Positions 52,679-62,306 of a stretch of DNA of 64,000 bases are shown piece after piece. Position numbers and translations under genes: made by a program. A model generated the notes under the pieces. That model was not told the origin of the DNA and did no database searches. It worked only from the letters and a program-made list of their open reading frames with translations. Source of the stretch: Candidatus Rifleibacteriota bacterium (GTDB lineage Bacteria > Riflebacteria > Ozemobacteria > Ozemobacterales > Ozemobacteraceae); contig JAKQQP010000603.1 of NCBI GenBank assembly GCA_029564115.1, forward strand, positions 1-64,000, in the 5' to 3' direction. Position 1 is the first letter of the stretch, and each line of letters begins with the position of its first letter.

Positions 52679-53925
52679 CCGGAGATTTTTTTGGTGTCTT
52701 TCTGTCCTTGATCGTGTTGCTGGTTGTTGCAGCGTTTTCAGTAATAAACCTTCGCCCGCAATCTGATGAAGGCAGCGAAGAGCTGACCAACCTTGCCCTG
52801 CAGTTTTTTTACGAGGGCGATTTTCCCACTGCGATAATTGACAGAAGCCTTAAAATCTGCCACGCCAATAAAATTTTCAACCAACGTTTTTTGCAGGAAC
52901 AGCATAGCCGTTTTATGGAAGATCTTCTCGAGCAGGAGCCGTTTGTAAGCTGCCAGGAAGCCTGTCAGTATATCAAAAATTACAAAGCCGGAGGACAGAT
53001 CCCTGAACAGCCTCTCTTTTTTGGCATCACACCAATGTTTGATGGCGACAAACTGGTTATCCCTTCCAATTACTTCGTTATTCGCCGCGTATTTACCGGT
53101 GAAAATTCGACAGAACCGAAGCTGGGCATTTCTCTTGTTGGCACAGGCCTTTTTTGTTCGGCCCTGGAAGAACTGATGCAAAGCATTGCCCAGAAAGAAA
53201 GCAATTTGCAGGAGCTGCAGGAACTGGACAGACTCAAATCGGAGTTTCTTGCCACTCTCAGCCACGAATTGAAGACCCCTCTGGTCTCGATAACCGGCTA
53301 TCTAGACCTGATTGCTTCGCAAAAAATGGGGCCGCTCACCGAAAAGCAGGAAAGGGCATTACGGATTTCTTTGCGAAACACTTCACATCTCAACAACATG
53401 ATCTCGTCTATTCTCAATTTTGCGCGAATGGAAGCTGGCAAATTGCGCTTCGACCTGATCAATCATAAAATTCAGCCAAATATCAATGACATTGTCGACT
53501 CGCTGCGCCCCATGGCTGACAAGCGCAATATAAGTCTTCAGGTTCAGCTCGAAAACAGTCTTCCGGTTGTAGTTATAGATACAGACCTGATTCACAGGGT
53601 TTTGTCGAATCTGATTGAAAATGCCATAAAATTTTCTCAGCCCGATTCGGTAATTTTTATCAAAGCCGAGCAGATAAGCGACACTCAGGTCAAAGTAGAA
53701 GTCAAAGATCAGGGCTGTGGTATCCCGGCTGACAAGCTAGACAAAATAAAAGCGCCGTTTTTTCAGGCAGACAAATCAGACACGAGACCTACCGGCGGGC
53801 TTGGGCTCGGGCTGGCAATCGCCGAAAAGATACTTGTCGGGCACGGCACAACTTTGTCGATAACCTCAGAAGAGGGAAAAGGCACAACATGCAGCTTTAT
53901 TTTAAAAGTTGCCACGCCACGCTAG
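52672..53925 (+). CDS. Membrane-anchored sensor histidine kinase
   Basis: The frame opens at 52597, but ATG 52672, overlapping the stop of the ligase-like gene, gives a protein starting directly with its membrane helix (MVTGDFFGVFLSLIVLLVV). It has 417 residues: one helix (about 7-25), a PAS-like region (about 45-165), and a HisKA domain with SHELKTPLVS (phospho-His198). The HATPase domain has an N-box (NLIENAIKFS), DQGCGIP (G1) and GGLGLGLAIAEKI (G2). It lacks a clear periplasmic domain. No response regulator follows; the nearest, convergent one (53944-55365) is a candidate partner. Confidence 0.9.
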   Translation: MVTGDFFGVFLSLIVLLVVAAFSVINLRPQSDEGSEELTNLALQFFYEGDFPTAIIDRSLKICHANKIFNQRFLQEQHSRFMEDLLEQEPFVSCQEACQYIKNYKAGGQIPEQPLFFGITPMFDGDKLVIPSNYFVIRRVFTGENSTEPKLGISLVGTGLFCSALEELMQSIAQKESNLQELQELDRLKSEFLATLSHELKTPLVSITGYLDLIASQKMGPLTEKQERALRISLRNTSHLNNMISSILNFARMEAGKLRFDLINHKIQPNINDIVDSLRPMADKRNISLQVQLENSLPVVVIDTDLIHRVLSNLIENAIKFSQPDSVIFIKAEQISDTQVKVEVKDQGCGIPADKLDKIKAPFFQADKSDTRPTGGLGLGLAIAEKILVGHGTTLSITSEEGKGTTCSFILKVATPR

Positions 53926-53943
53926 CGACTAAGCGCCAGACGA

Positions 53944-55365
53944 TCACTCTTCTGCCGAGCCACGGGCAATATCGAGTTCTTTGAGCTTCAGATAAAGGTT
54001 TTTACGGTGCATGCCCGCTATTCTTGCTGCCTCAGACATGTTTCCAGATGCTTTTTCGAGTAAACCTTCAAAATACTTGCGTTCAAAGGTTTTCAGCAAT
54101 ATTTCCTTGGCGTCTTTATACTGCATCGACATCATCCCTTCCTCGATAAATTTTTCATTTTCGAGTCTGGATCTAAGATGAAACCTACTGGAATCATTCT
54201 GAAAAACGCTTTCGTCTTCAAGAATTATGACCTTTTCGATTAGATTCTGCAATTCCCGAACGTTGCCCGGCCAACTGTACTGCATCAGTTTTCCCATGAA
54301 TTGATCAGAAAAGGTCTGCAGCCTGCGGTTGAGTTTTTCGCAGTATTTTCTGGCAAATGCCTCGACAAGAGCCGGAATATCAGCGAGTCTTTCCCGCAAA
54401 GGAGGGAGATGGATATTGATAACGTTGAGTCGGTAAAAAAGGTCTTCTCGAAAGCTTCCCTCGTCTATCGCCTGCATGAGATCACGATTTGTCGCCGTAA
54501 TTACCCTGGTATCGACACCTATGGTCTGGTTACCGCCAATCCGTTCAAAATTTCGCTCCTGTAGTATTCTCAGAATCTTGGTCTGCGTAGCGAGCGACAT
54601 TTCGCCGATTTCGTCAAGAAAAATCGTGCCAGAGTCGGCTATTTCGAATTTACCGAGTCTGCGGCTGAGAGCGCCGGTGAAAGCTCCCCGCTCATAACCG
54701 AATAATTCGCTCTCGATCAGGTTTTCTGGTAGTGCGGCACAGTTAACTCTGATGAATGGGCGGGATTTTCTGGGGCTGAGGCTGTGAAGAGCGCTCGCCA
54801 CCAGTTCTTTGCCGGTACCGGATTCACCGGTTATCAGAACTGTTACATCGTTGGGGCCAACCCGCTCGATAAGATCATAGACTCTCTGCATGCATTCGCT
54901 CGAGCCGATAAGAGCTGCCAGCCCATTTCTCTGCTTGAGCTGCTCTTTCAGAAGCTGATTTTCGAAACGCAGACGACAGCGCTCGAGAGCCCTTCTGACA
55001 GTGAGGCGCAATTCATCATTGGAAAACGGCTTCGGCAGATAGTCGTAAGCGCCGCGCTTCATGGCTTCGACAGCGACTGCTTCTGAGCCATAGGCAGTAA
55101 TCATGATGACCATTATGTCCTGACGAATTTCAACCAGTTTGTCGAGCAAAATCATGCCAGAATCACCCGGCATGGTCAGGTCGGTTATAACCAGATCGAA
55201 ATCACCGGTCTGAAAAACAGCGAGTGCCTCATCGGTGCAGGTTGCCTTGCTGACCACATAACCTTCAGGTTTTAGAACAGCTTCAAGAGTATAAAGAACA
55301 GAATCTTCATCGTCTACGATGAGAATATGGGGGCTGTTCGCCTTTTTAGCCATAACTTTAGACAT
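53944..55365 (-). CDS. NtrC-family sigma54-dependent response regulator
   Basis: The 473-residue transcription activator has three parts. The receiver domain (12-125) has Asp62 (VITDLTMPG) and acidic residues DDE (18-20). The AAA+ domain (about 150-385) has Walker A GESGTGKE, the sigma54-contact loop GAFTGA, Walker B FLDEIGEMSL and arginine-finger region FREDLFYRLNV. A Fis-type helix-turn-helix (about 435-468, NMSEAARIAGMHRKNLYLKL) ends the protein. It is translated just after the histidine kinase gene (8-base overlap), so the two form a two-component pair. Targets cannot be deduced; no -24/-12 promoter was noticed in the window. Confidence 0.97.
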   Translation of the reverse strand: MSKVMAKKANSPHILIVDDEDSVLYTLEAVLKPEGYVVSKATCTDEALAVFQTGDFDLVITDLTMPGDSGMILLDKLVEIRQDIMVIMITAYGSEAVAVEAMKRGAYDYLPKPFSNDELRLTVRRALERCRLRFENQLLKEQLKQRNGLAALIGSSECMQRVYDLIERVGPNDVTVLITGESGTGKELVASALHSLSPRKSRPFIRVNCAALPENLIESELFGYERGAFTGALSRRLGKFEIADSGTIFLDEIGEMSLATQTKILRILQERNFERIGGNQTIGVDTRVITATNRDLMQAIDEGSFREDLFYRLNVINIHLPPLRERLADIPALVEAFARKYCEKLNRRLQTFSDQFMGKLMQYSWPGNVRELQNLIEKVIILEDESVFQNDSSRFHLRSRLENEKFIEEGMMSMQYKDAKEILLKTFERKYFEGLLEKASGNMSEAARIAGMHRKNLYLKLKELDIARGSAEE

Positions 55366-57601
55366 TTACCGCTCCGTCCGGCAGATACAGTTTGAATACC
55401 GTTTGATCAGGGCCTGAGGTAAATTCTACTCTGCCTTTGTGCAATTCTACTATTTTACGTGTTATTGCCAAGCCAAGACCCGTGCCATTCGACCTTGTGG
55501 TAAAAAATGGCTCGAAGATCCGCGCTTTAACAGATTCTTCGATCATTGGCCCGTTGTTGCCGACGCTTATAACTGCAGCCTCTGCATTTTTTTCGAGGCT
55601 GATCTCTATTATACCACCTCTGCCTGCTGCCTGAAACGCATTTAAAACGAGGTTGAGCACTGCCTGCTTTATTTTTTCGGGGTCTAGAAAGACATCACAT
55701 GCTGTTTCAGGAAAGGTTTTCACCAGTCTGATTTCGTTTTTCATCGCCTCATGCCTTACCAGGAGCAGAAGTTCATTTATCAGCTCAACAAGATCGCACT
55801 TTTTGAGACTGGCGGTTTCGGGGCGGACGAGACTCAAAAGCTCTGCAACAACCCGGTTTAGCCGCAATACTTCACCGATTATAACGTTGGCATGCTCTTT
55901 GAGATCGCCCTGAACCTCGTCACGAATTATTTCAACCAGGCTTCTGATGGCTACCAGCGGGTTTCGTATTTCGTGGGCAACAGAAGCGGCCAGGCGACCA
56001 AGCACCGCCCATTTTTCCGATTCAAGCATCTGCTGTTCGATTTTTTTCTGATCGGTAACGTCATCTACCACAAGAACACAGCCGCGAATTTCATGCCCGG
56101 CATACAACGGCAAAAGATGAACCGAAATCAAGCTGACATCGTCACCTGCCCTGCATTCCAGAACTCTGCCCACCGTAGCGTCGTAACTTGTGCCTTCTGT
56201 CAAACGTGCAAAAAAATCATCGACGTCCTGCATCAGGTTGTTGGCAAAAACAAGATCGGGAACCATATTGCCAAAATCAAAAAAGCTCTGTGTAGCGATA
56301 TCGAAACCGCTGACACCGGATAGCGAAAAAAAGCGATCGTTGGCAATTAAAAACCGGCGATTGTGATCGATAGTTGCCAATCCCTGGTTTATACTTGCCA
56401 GAATATTCTTCATCTGCTGGTTCCAGTCTGAGAGTTCTTCGTAAAGAGCCGCATTTTCGATCAGAGATGCCAGAACCGGCGCGATAGTCTCAAGAAATCT
56501 TCGCACCCCCTCAGAATAACCGCCAGCATCATTTTTAGCGAGAACCATGACCCCATTCACCTTGTTGCCGGTCAACAGGGGAATACCGATGATCGTCATG
56601 CCACCGGCAAGGGATTCATGAACAGTTTTTTCAACAAATGCCATGTTGATAACGTTTTCAAGAAGAGTAACCTTTGGTTTTTGAGTGCTGCTGATGCTGA
56701 CCTCTTCTTCAAAACGCATACTGCGTCTATTTTTAAGAATTATTTGCCCAAAAGAGCTGAAAGAAAGCGTCTGAGCTTTTTCAAGAAACTTTTCGAGAAT
56801 TGCTTTGAATTCGTTATTGAGTGTCACCTTGCGCATCAGCTCATATATTTCCCAGAGTTCCTGCAATTTTTCGTCAATGGCTCGATTTCTCTGCAGATTT
56901 TCTTTGAATGTCTCTTGAACGGTTAAGGCCATGCGGTTAAATGAGTCGCCGAGTTCTTTCAACTCGCCGGCGCCCCGGCTCCCGACACGAACTGAATAAT
57001 CGCCGGCACCAAATTCCTGAATGCAGTTCATCAGATCGGTCAGAGGCACCAGAATGCTTCTTGAGGCAAAAACTGCAACTATCAGCCCCAAAAACATGCT
57101 TAGAATCATCATCCAGGCAAAGTCTCCGGCAGTGTTTTTTGAATGCTGCAGCCAGGATGGCGGAACTCCGACCCCCACCGCACCGCTGACAGTGCCATCG
57201 ACGATTATCGGGAAAAACAGCTCCCGGTAGGTTTTATCAGGGCCAACGCGTATTTCTACCGTATTGAGGTTGCTGACATCGGGAAATCCGCCGGGCGGAA
57301 TACGCTCCTCGTCGCCCCACTTTTTCCACCAGTTGTTGTCGTAAACGGTAAGGAAAAGCTCCCGTGAAATGCCTGCGCGATTTTCCATAATATGGTCGAG
57401 AAGCCGGGAGTCACCACTCTGCAGGAAACTTTCTGCTGCCTTCTGCAGAATTTTGCCCAGCGAATACGCCGTCTGCAGTGTATCGTCAGCCATCTGAATT
57501 CTTTCACGCGAAAACCCGGCAATGGCAAGAAAGCCATTGGTGATAAAAATCAGGGCTACAAACAAAAAAACCAGTTTTCCCTGCAATGTTCTGGGAAGCA
57601 T
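55358..57601 (-). CDS. Multi-domain sensor histidine kinase (partner of the NtrC-type regulator)
   Basis: The 747-residue kinase has two membrane helices (about 9-30 and 155-178) around a periplasmic domain. A HAMP linker (180-232), a GAF domain (about 255-390) and a PAS domain (about 400-510) follow. The HisKA domain has the motif VAHEIRNPLVAIRSL (near 525-540). The HATPase domain has NLVLNAFQAAGRG, VGNNGP and GTGLGLAITRKI. The layout is that of NtrB-like signalling kinases. It overlaps the response-regulator gene, so expression is coupled. Confidence 0.92.
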   Translation of the reverse strand: MLPRTLQGKLVFLFVALIFITNGFLAIAGFSRERIQMADDTLQTAYSLGKILQKAAESFLQSGDSRLLDHIMENRAGISRELFLTVYDNNWWKKWGDEERIPPGGFPDVSNLNTVEIRVGPDKTYRELFFPIIVDGTVSGAVGVGVPPSWLQHSKNTAGDFAWMMILSMFLGLIVAVFASRSILVPLTDLMNCIQEFGAGDYSVRVGSRGAGELKELGDSFNRMALTVQETFKENLQRNRAIDEKLQELWEIYELMRKVTLNNEFKAILEKFLEKAQTLSFSSFGQIILKNRRSMRFEEEVSISSTQKPKVTLLENVINMAFVEKTVHESLAGGMTIIGIPLLTGNKVNGVMVLAKNDAGGYSEGVRRFLETIAPVLASLIENAALYEELSDWNQQMKNILASINQGLATIDHNRRFLIANDRFFSLSGVSGFDIATQSFFDFGNMVPDLVFANNLMQDVDDFFARLTEGTSYDATVGRVLECRAGDDVSLISVHLLPLYAGHEIRGCVLVVDDVTDQKKIEQQMLESEKWAVLGRLAASVAHEIRNPLVAIRSLVEIIRDEVQGDLKEHANVIIGEVLRLNRVVAELLSLVRPETASLKKCDLVELINELLLLVRHEAMKNEIRLVKTFPETACDVFLDPEKIKQAVLNLVLNAFQAAGRGGIIEISLEKNAEAAVISVGNNGPMIEESVKARIFEPFFTTRSNGTGLGLAITRKIVELHKGRVEFTSGPDQTVFKLYLPDGAVNV

Positions 57602-57616
57602 GTAAAACCTTTCGCC

Positions 57617-58618
57617 TCAAATAGGTACCCAGAATGAAACCACGGTTCCGGTGCCTATATCTGAGACTATTTGAAAGTCGCCGCCAGCGAATTTGACCCT
57701 CTCTTCCATGCTGATAAGGCCAAGTTTTTTTAAGCTGCCGTATTTACCACGGATCTCAGCAATATCAAAACCCTTGCCATCGTCTTTTACCACTACCGAC
57801 AACCGTTTTCTGCCACTGTCGTAATTTAGAAAAATGTGAATTGAACTCGGCTCAGCATGTTTGACAGCGTTGTTTGCCGCCTCCTGAACCACACGAAAAA
57901 CCGCAAGTTCACGGTCTGCGCTCAATCTGATGCGCTCGCCTTCAACCTCGACATGAACAGAAATACCTGTTCTTGATTTAAAACCACTGATAAACTGTTC
58001 AATTGTCGGAATCAGGCCCAGGTCATCCAGGGCCATAGGTCGCAGATCAAAAATGAACCGCCTGATATCTTTAAGGCTTTTGATGACCGAATCTTTCAGT
58101 TCGAGTAATTCGTTCACCAGAACTTCGTCTCTCGCATGCTGCTCGATACAGTAGTCTATCCGCATCGTCAGACTTGCAAGAGTTTGAGCCGGCCCATCGT
58201 GTATTTCCCGTGAAATTCTTCGCCGTTCTTCTTCCTGGGCTCTAATGATGCCGCCTGCCTGACTCGCGTTAGCCTCAGAATCTTCAGTATGCAGCATGTT
58301 ATAAACTCGCCTGCTGATGCTTTCTGCCTGAGAGTCGAGACGATTGCACAACTGCAGGGCATTCTCAGGGTTCGCTCCGGGTAAAAACTCTACCGTGTCT
58401 CTAAGGTGCTCGAAAGCTGCCTTTATTTTGGGAGCTATTTGGGGATTCATCGCCGAAAATGTGATGACGATATTTTCAAGGTCGTCGAGCTTATCTGCAA
58501 AGGCAGCCCGGCTCTTAACCGGATCCTGCGACTGCAAAACCTTTTTCTTTACAGCTTCCAGAGCTTCCCGAAAGCTGCCAATCTCTTGTTCAAGGGCATC
58601 AAATGACGTTTTTGGCAT
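57617..58618 (-). CDS. NarX/LiaS-type sensor histidine kinase (HisKA_3)
   Basis: The 333-residue cytoplasmic kinase has a helical N-terminus (about 5-110) and no membrane segment. The HisKA_3 motif ERRRISREIHDGPAQTLASL (His140) and a HATPase domain (about 230-333, AVKHAEPSSIHI, KDDGKGFD, GLISMEERVKFAGGDF) follow. Kinases of this type normally work with LuxR/NarL-type regulators, and none is in the window, so it appears to be an orphan or to signal to a distant partner. It lies 8 bases after the DUF5683/TPR gene, suggesting that both belong to one operon. Confidence 0.9.
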   Translation of the reverse strand: MPKTSFDALEQEIGSFREALEAVKKKVLQSQDPVKSRAAFADKLDDLENIVITFSAMNPQIAPKIKAAFEHLRDTVEFLPGANPENALQLCNRLDSQAESISRRVYNMLHTEDSEANASQAGGIIRAQEEERRRISREIHDGPAQTLASLTMRIDYCIEQHARDEVLVNELLELKDSVIKSLKDIRRFIFDLRPMALDDLGLIPTIEQFISGFKSRTGISVHVEVEGERIRLSADRELAVFRVVQEAANNAVKHAEPSSIHIFLNYDSGRKRLSVVVKDDGKGFDIAEIRGKYGSLKKLGLISMEERVKFAGGDFQIVSDIGTGTVVSFWVPI

Positions 58619-58625
58619 GACTATC

Positions 58626-61097
58626 CTATTTTTCTGAGGATCTGATTCTGTTTATTTCGAGTTCAGCACGTCTTTTGAGGGCATATGAATCACCGCCGGC
58701 CCGGGCTATCTTTTCGTATTCAGCAATTGCCTTTTCGGGGTGACCATTGGCTTCAAGACACTTCGCATAACGAATACGCAAATCAACACGATGAGGGCTT
58801 TTCTGCAGAGCCTGATACAGATACGCCTCGCCTTTGACATAGTTACCGGTAGTCTCTGCAAGTCGCCCAAGTCTGGTCAAGGTAACCGCATCTTTCCGGC
58901 CAAGACGATATGCCCTCTCTACAGCATCAAAAGCGTCCTTATGCATCGAAAGTTTCTCAAAAATTACCCCGACCATATCGTAGGTCTGTGAATCTTTTTT
59001 GAGTTTTAGAACTTCAAGATAGTTTGGTAAAGCTCCTTCCCAGTTTCCTTTCGAAAACTCAAAGGCTCCTTTTTTGCGAAATTCTTCGATTCTGCGGTTC
59101 AAAGCTTTTTTATCAGGCTCTCTGGCAACAGCATCCCTCAGCCCAGCGCCGTTTTTTTGCTCAACTACCGGGTCTGTTTTTTTGGCAGGCTGTTTCGGGG
59201 CTGCGATTTCAGTCTTTTTCGCTGCTGTAGGGCTGGGCTGAACGACCGGTTTTACAACGGCAGCTGCCGCAACAGCCGAAACTGCAGACACGGGGTTTGC
59301 TGATTCTTTTGCATTCGCTGTCGCTGCAGATTCTTCAACAACCGGAATAATGACATCTGCCTCAGACGCAGACCTGTCGACGGTCGCTGCCCGGACGGCA
59401 TCCGGTTCATCGGGCTTTGCTGCATCCGAGCCACGATCCGTTAATTTATCAGAAGCGGGTGCCTCGAAGAGAACCTTTCCAGAGACGGGTATTTCAGGGG
59501 TTTCAATTGCTTTTTTCTCGATCAGCCTGGCTTCGGTTCTGCCTTGTACAACAAGAACCTTTTCTTCGACAGGAGGCGTTTTTCTTGCTGTTGCAACACT
59601 CTGCAAAGCCTCGTTATCGTCTGGAACAAGGCTGAGTATTCTCTGGTAGTGTCGAGCTGCGTCTTCGCTACGGCCTTCTGCTTTCAAAGCCCGGGCCAGT
59701 TGGCGGTTAAGGTCTACGTTAAGGGGTTCCATTGCAGTAGCCCGCTCCAGGTAAGTTATCGATTCTGCAAAAAGTTTGAGGTCGACATAAATCAAACCCA
59801 GCAGGTAATTGCCGCGAAAGTTTTCGGGGTCGTGGCGCAGACCTTTTACAATTGTTTGAGCCGCTTCTGCGAGTTCATTGCGGTCGTATAGAAGTTTGCC
59901 AAGGTTAAACCAGGCGGCAGCTTCGTCAGGGAAAGAGTTCAAATACCGCCTCAGCCCGGTTTCATAAGCAATCAGAGCGTCGGCGCGGTAAAATGAATTA
60001 AGAATGATCCGCCATTCGGATTTTTCTGGTTCGTGGTTGCTCAGAGCCTTCTCAAAAAGCACGGCAGCCTCGGCATAATTGCCGTTCTTAACCATTTCAA
60101 ACCCGGCAGCGAAAGGCTCTATCGGCTCTGGCTCTGGTGCAACATCTGGAACCTGGACCGTTCGAATCTCAGCGGGCAACAAGGTTGTTTCAGATCCTGC
60201 AGAGGGAGCTGTATCAGCCGGTAAAACCGTGGCCAATTCTGTCTGAGCAGTCTGAGCTGGCAATGATTCAATTTTTGCAACACTTTCAGGGCTGGAAACG
60301 GAGGTTGCTTCGCCGACATTCTTAATCTCGCCGGCCACAGCAAACAGAGTTGTCTGCTCTTTAACTGTCGACGGAATGATTCCCACATCACGTTTTTCAA
60401 GCCACAACCCAACCAACAAAAAGATCAAAACCAATCCGAAATAGAGTTTCCAGGACTGACCATGCATTTTCATTGCTCCAAAATCGGCAGCATAAACGAC
60501 CTGGCCGGCTTCTGGCTCTTCTTCATCATCAGACTTTTTAACCGCCTGAATTTCGACAATATCGGCGTCTTCGTGTTCGTCTGCAACTGCTGCCCGTTCA
60601 GAGGCGTTAGTTACCGCGGGCTGTTCATCAACAGCGGAGTCATCGTGAACCAGAAGACCGGCAGACTTGGCTTTAGGTGCAGTCAGAAGGTTTTCAGACT
60701 GAGACGCAAGCATTGGCAACAAGACCTGTTCAACTTCGAACCAGTCTCTGAAACTGCTGAACAAAGAGAGATAATAAGCATCCTTGATGTTGTATATCCA
60801 GAGCAGAATAAATACGACAGAAAAAATATAGATTGCTACCACGGCCAGATGCGCACCCAGATATGGAACAACGGCAGAATAAACCATTCCCCCGTTATAG
60901 ATGCTTAAAGCCGAAAATAAGCCGCCAAAATAAATTCCCATCAGCATTATGCCGCGGTCGATATGACCGGCATATATCTGGCCAAGCCCCATGACAAAAA
61001 AAGACATGAGAGCAGCCGCACCAGGGTTTCTTGAAGAGCCCTTCAGACGCTCACGACGCAGATCCTCGATCCATTGAACATTGTTATTTTCTTTCAA
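58626..61097 (-). CDS. DUF5683-type membrane protein with TPR repeats
   Basis: The frame opens at 61169, but that overlaps the gene upstream. TTG 61097 lies 8 bases after a GGAG Shine-Dalgarno, just past that gene's stop, and is preferred (823 residues, LKENNNVQWIEDLRRERLKG). Near the N-terminus comes the DUF5683/TM2-like block PGAAALMSFFVMGLGQIYAG with about three helices (20-100). Another helix lies near 225. The rest is an acidic, Ala/Pro/Thr-rich linker with TPR regions about 350-510 (YAEAAVLFEKALSNHEPEK) and 680-820 (NGHPEKAIAEYEKIARAGGD). It is a likely envelope scaffold of unknown function. Confidence 0.65.
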   Translation of the reverse strand: MKENNNVQWIEDLRRERLKGSSRNPGAAALMSFFVMGLGQIYAGHIDRGIMLMGIYFGGLFSALSIYNGGMVYSAVVPYLGAHLAVVAIYIFSVVFILLWIYNIKDAYYLSLFSSFRDWFEVEQVLLPMLASQSENLLTAPKAKSAGLLVHDDSAVDEQPAVTNASERAAVADEHEDADIVEIQAVKKSDDEEEPEAGQVVYAADFGAMKMHGQSWKLYFGLVLIFLLVGLWLEKRDVGIIPSTVKEQTTLFAVAGEIKNVGEATSVSSPESVAKIESLPAQTAQTELATVLPADTAPSAGSETTLLPAEIRTVQVPDVAPEPEPIEPFAAGFEMVKNGNYAEAAVLFEKALSNHEPEKSEWRIILNSFYRADALIAYETGLRRYLNSFPDEAAAWFNLGKLLYDRNELAEAAQTIVKGLRHDPENFRGNYLLGLIYVDLKLFAESITYLERATAMEPLNVDLNRQLARALKAEGRSEDAARHYQRILSLVPDDNEALQSVATARKTPPVEEKVLVVQGRTEARLIEKKAIETPEIPVSGKVLFEAPASDKLTDRGSDAAKPDEPDAVRAATVDRSASEADVIIPVVEESAATANAKESANPVSAVSAVAAAAVVKPVVQPSPTAAKKTEIAAPKQPAKKTDPVVEQKNGAGLRDAVAREPDKKALNRRIEEFRKKGAFEFSKGNWEGALPNYLEVLKLKKDSQTYDMVGVIFEKLSMHKDAFDAVERAYRLGRKDAVTLTRLGRLAETTGNYVKGEAYLYQALQKSPHRVDLRIRYAKCLEANGHPEKAIAEYEKIARAGGDSYALKRRAELEINRIRSSEK

Positions 61098-61102
61098 TTG
61101 TC

Positions 61103-62305
61103 TTACTCCAGCACATCGATCAGACAACCGCTTTTTACCAGACAAAGCTTGATCTGCCTCTGCAGGCAATGTTCGACAAGATCCGTTCTTTCGTAATTGG
61201 CGATTATCATACCTCTGATATCGGCCGACTTAAACTGACCACCCGTGAGTTCACGCCCGAATGACTCTGTATTGGCACGCAAATGATCCATAAGGTCCAG
61301 AGCTTCGTTTATTTGAGCCTGCTCAGGGCTATACAGAATCTGAACAACCATCAGCACGCCCTTGCGATCCTGGCATAGAAGGTCGATACGCCTCTTTTTT
61401 TCGTCAGGCAACGTCACGGTATAATCACGATGCAACAACCTCAAACCTTTTTCGAACTGGTTGATATGCGTGGCAACCCAATACTCGAATTCTTTTTTCG
61501 AATTGAAAAAACTGTTATCGGTAAACTGTTCAAAAAGCGACTCGAGCATATTTACCTGTTCTTTGAGACGCCTGTTCTCCTCCTGCATGTTGACAATTCG
61601 TTCCCAGAGTTTTTTGTTTTCTTCAAGAAGAATGATCAACCCTTTGACTTCACCTTCATTGAATTCACCCAGGGGACGGGCCAGCAGCCTGGTAATCATA
61701 GAACGCAGCGGCGTTGTGCCGTCAAACTGCCCTTTTTCATCAGGGTCTTCACGTTTGATAAGCAAAACCGGGACTTCTCTTAACTTCCACTTGATGAGAA
61801 GATCATCGCCAGGCGAAAACAACCTGAGCAGATCGCCGATCATCAATTTTCGCTTTTCAAAATTCGGGGCGCGCCCCGGAATTCTCTTGCCGCCAACTTC
61901 GACTTCGAAGCTTTCTTTCAAAGAAAAAAGCCGGCTGTAAAGCTCATCTTCTCTGGCAAACCATTTTAAATAACGGCCAGAATACTCCTGGTGCGATAAC
62001 CTTTTTCTGATGACCATTTTTTCCTGGGGTGCAAAAATCTGACAAACTATCGCCGAACCGCGTTCCCGCCCGCAAGAAATAACGATTTCAGAGTCAGGGG
62101 CGGCGTTAGCCAACTGTTCACCAATAAAAAGATTTCTTTTGTCCCATTCGACAGAAAGATTGGCAACCTCCTGCCCATCGACGAGCATATCGAAAACGAG
62201 ACTGGCCGGCAATACAGCCTTTATTTCGCTGTCCTGGGAGGCTTCCCAGGTGAGGGAACCCATATTTATTTCGCGAGCGGTCAGTTTTTTTCTGAATTCA
62301 GGCAT
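61103..62305 (-). CDS. NucS/DUF91-like protein lacking catalytic residues, with duplicated N-terminal domain
   Basis: The 400-residue cytoplasmic protein begins with two related segments: about 38-95 (FDMLVDGQEVANLSVEWDKR, then LFIGEQLANA) and 135-190 (FEVEVGGKRIPGRAPNFEKR, then LMIGDLLRLF). A helical coiled-coil region (210-265) follows. The C-terminal part (about 275-345) recalls the NucS/DUF91 nuclease core: KKEFEYWVATHINQFEKGLR and RRIDLLCQDRKGVLMVVQIL. In NucS the corresponding strand carries E-x-K in VIELKR, but here it reads VVQILYS. The Asp of the RRIDLL strand remains, yet catalysis is unlikely. It may bind DNA or a protein instead. Confidence 0.6.
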   Translation of the reverse strand: MPEFRKKLTAREINMGSLTWEASQDSEIKAVLPASLVFDMLVDGQEVANLSVEWDKRNLFIGEQLANAAPDSEIVISCGRERGSAIVCQIFAPQEKMVIRKRLSHQEYSGRYLKWFAREDELYSRLFSLKESFEVEVGGKRIPGRAPNFEKRKLMIGDLLRLFSPGDDLLIKWKLREVPVLLIKREDPDEKGQFDGTTPLRSMITRLLARPLGEFNEGEVKGLIILLEENKKLWERIVNMQEENRRLKEQVNMLESLFEQFTDNSFFNSKKEFEYWVATHINQFEKGLRLLHRDYTVTLPDEKKRRIDLLCQDRKGVLMVVQILYSPEQAQINEALDLMDHLRANTESFGRELTGGQFKSADIRGMIIANYERTDLVEHCLQRQIKLCLVKSGCLIDVLE

Positions 62306-62306
62306 T

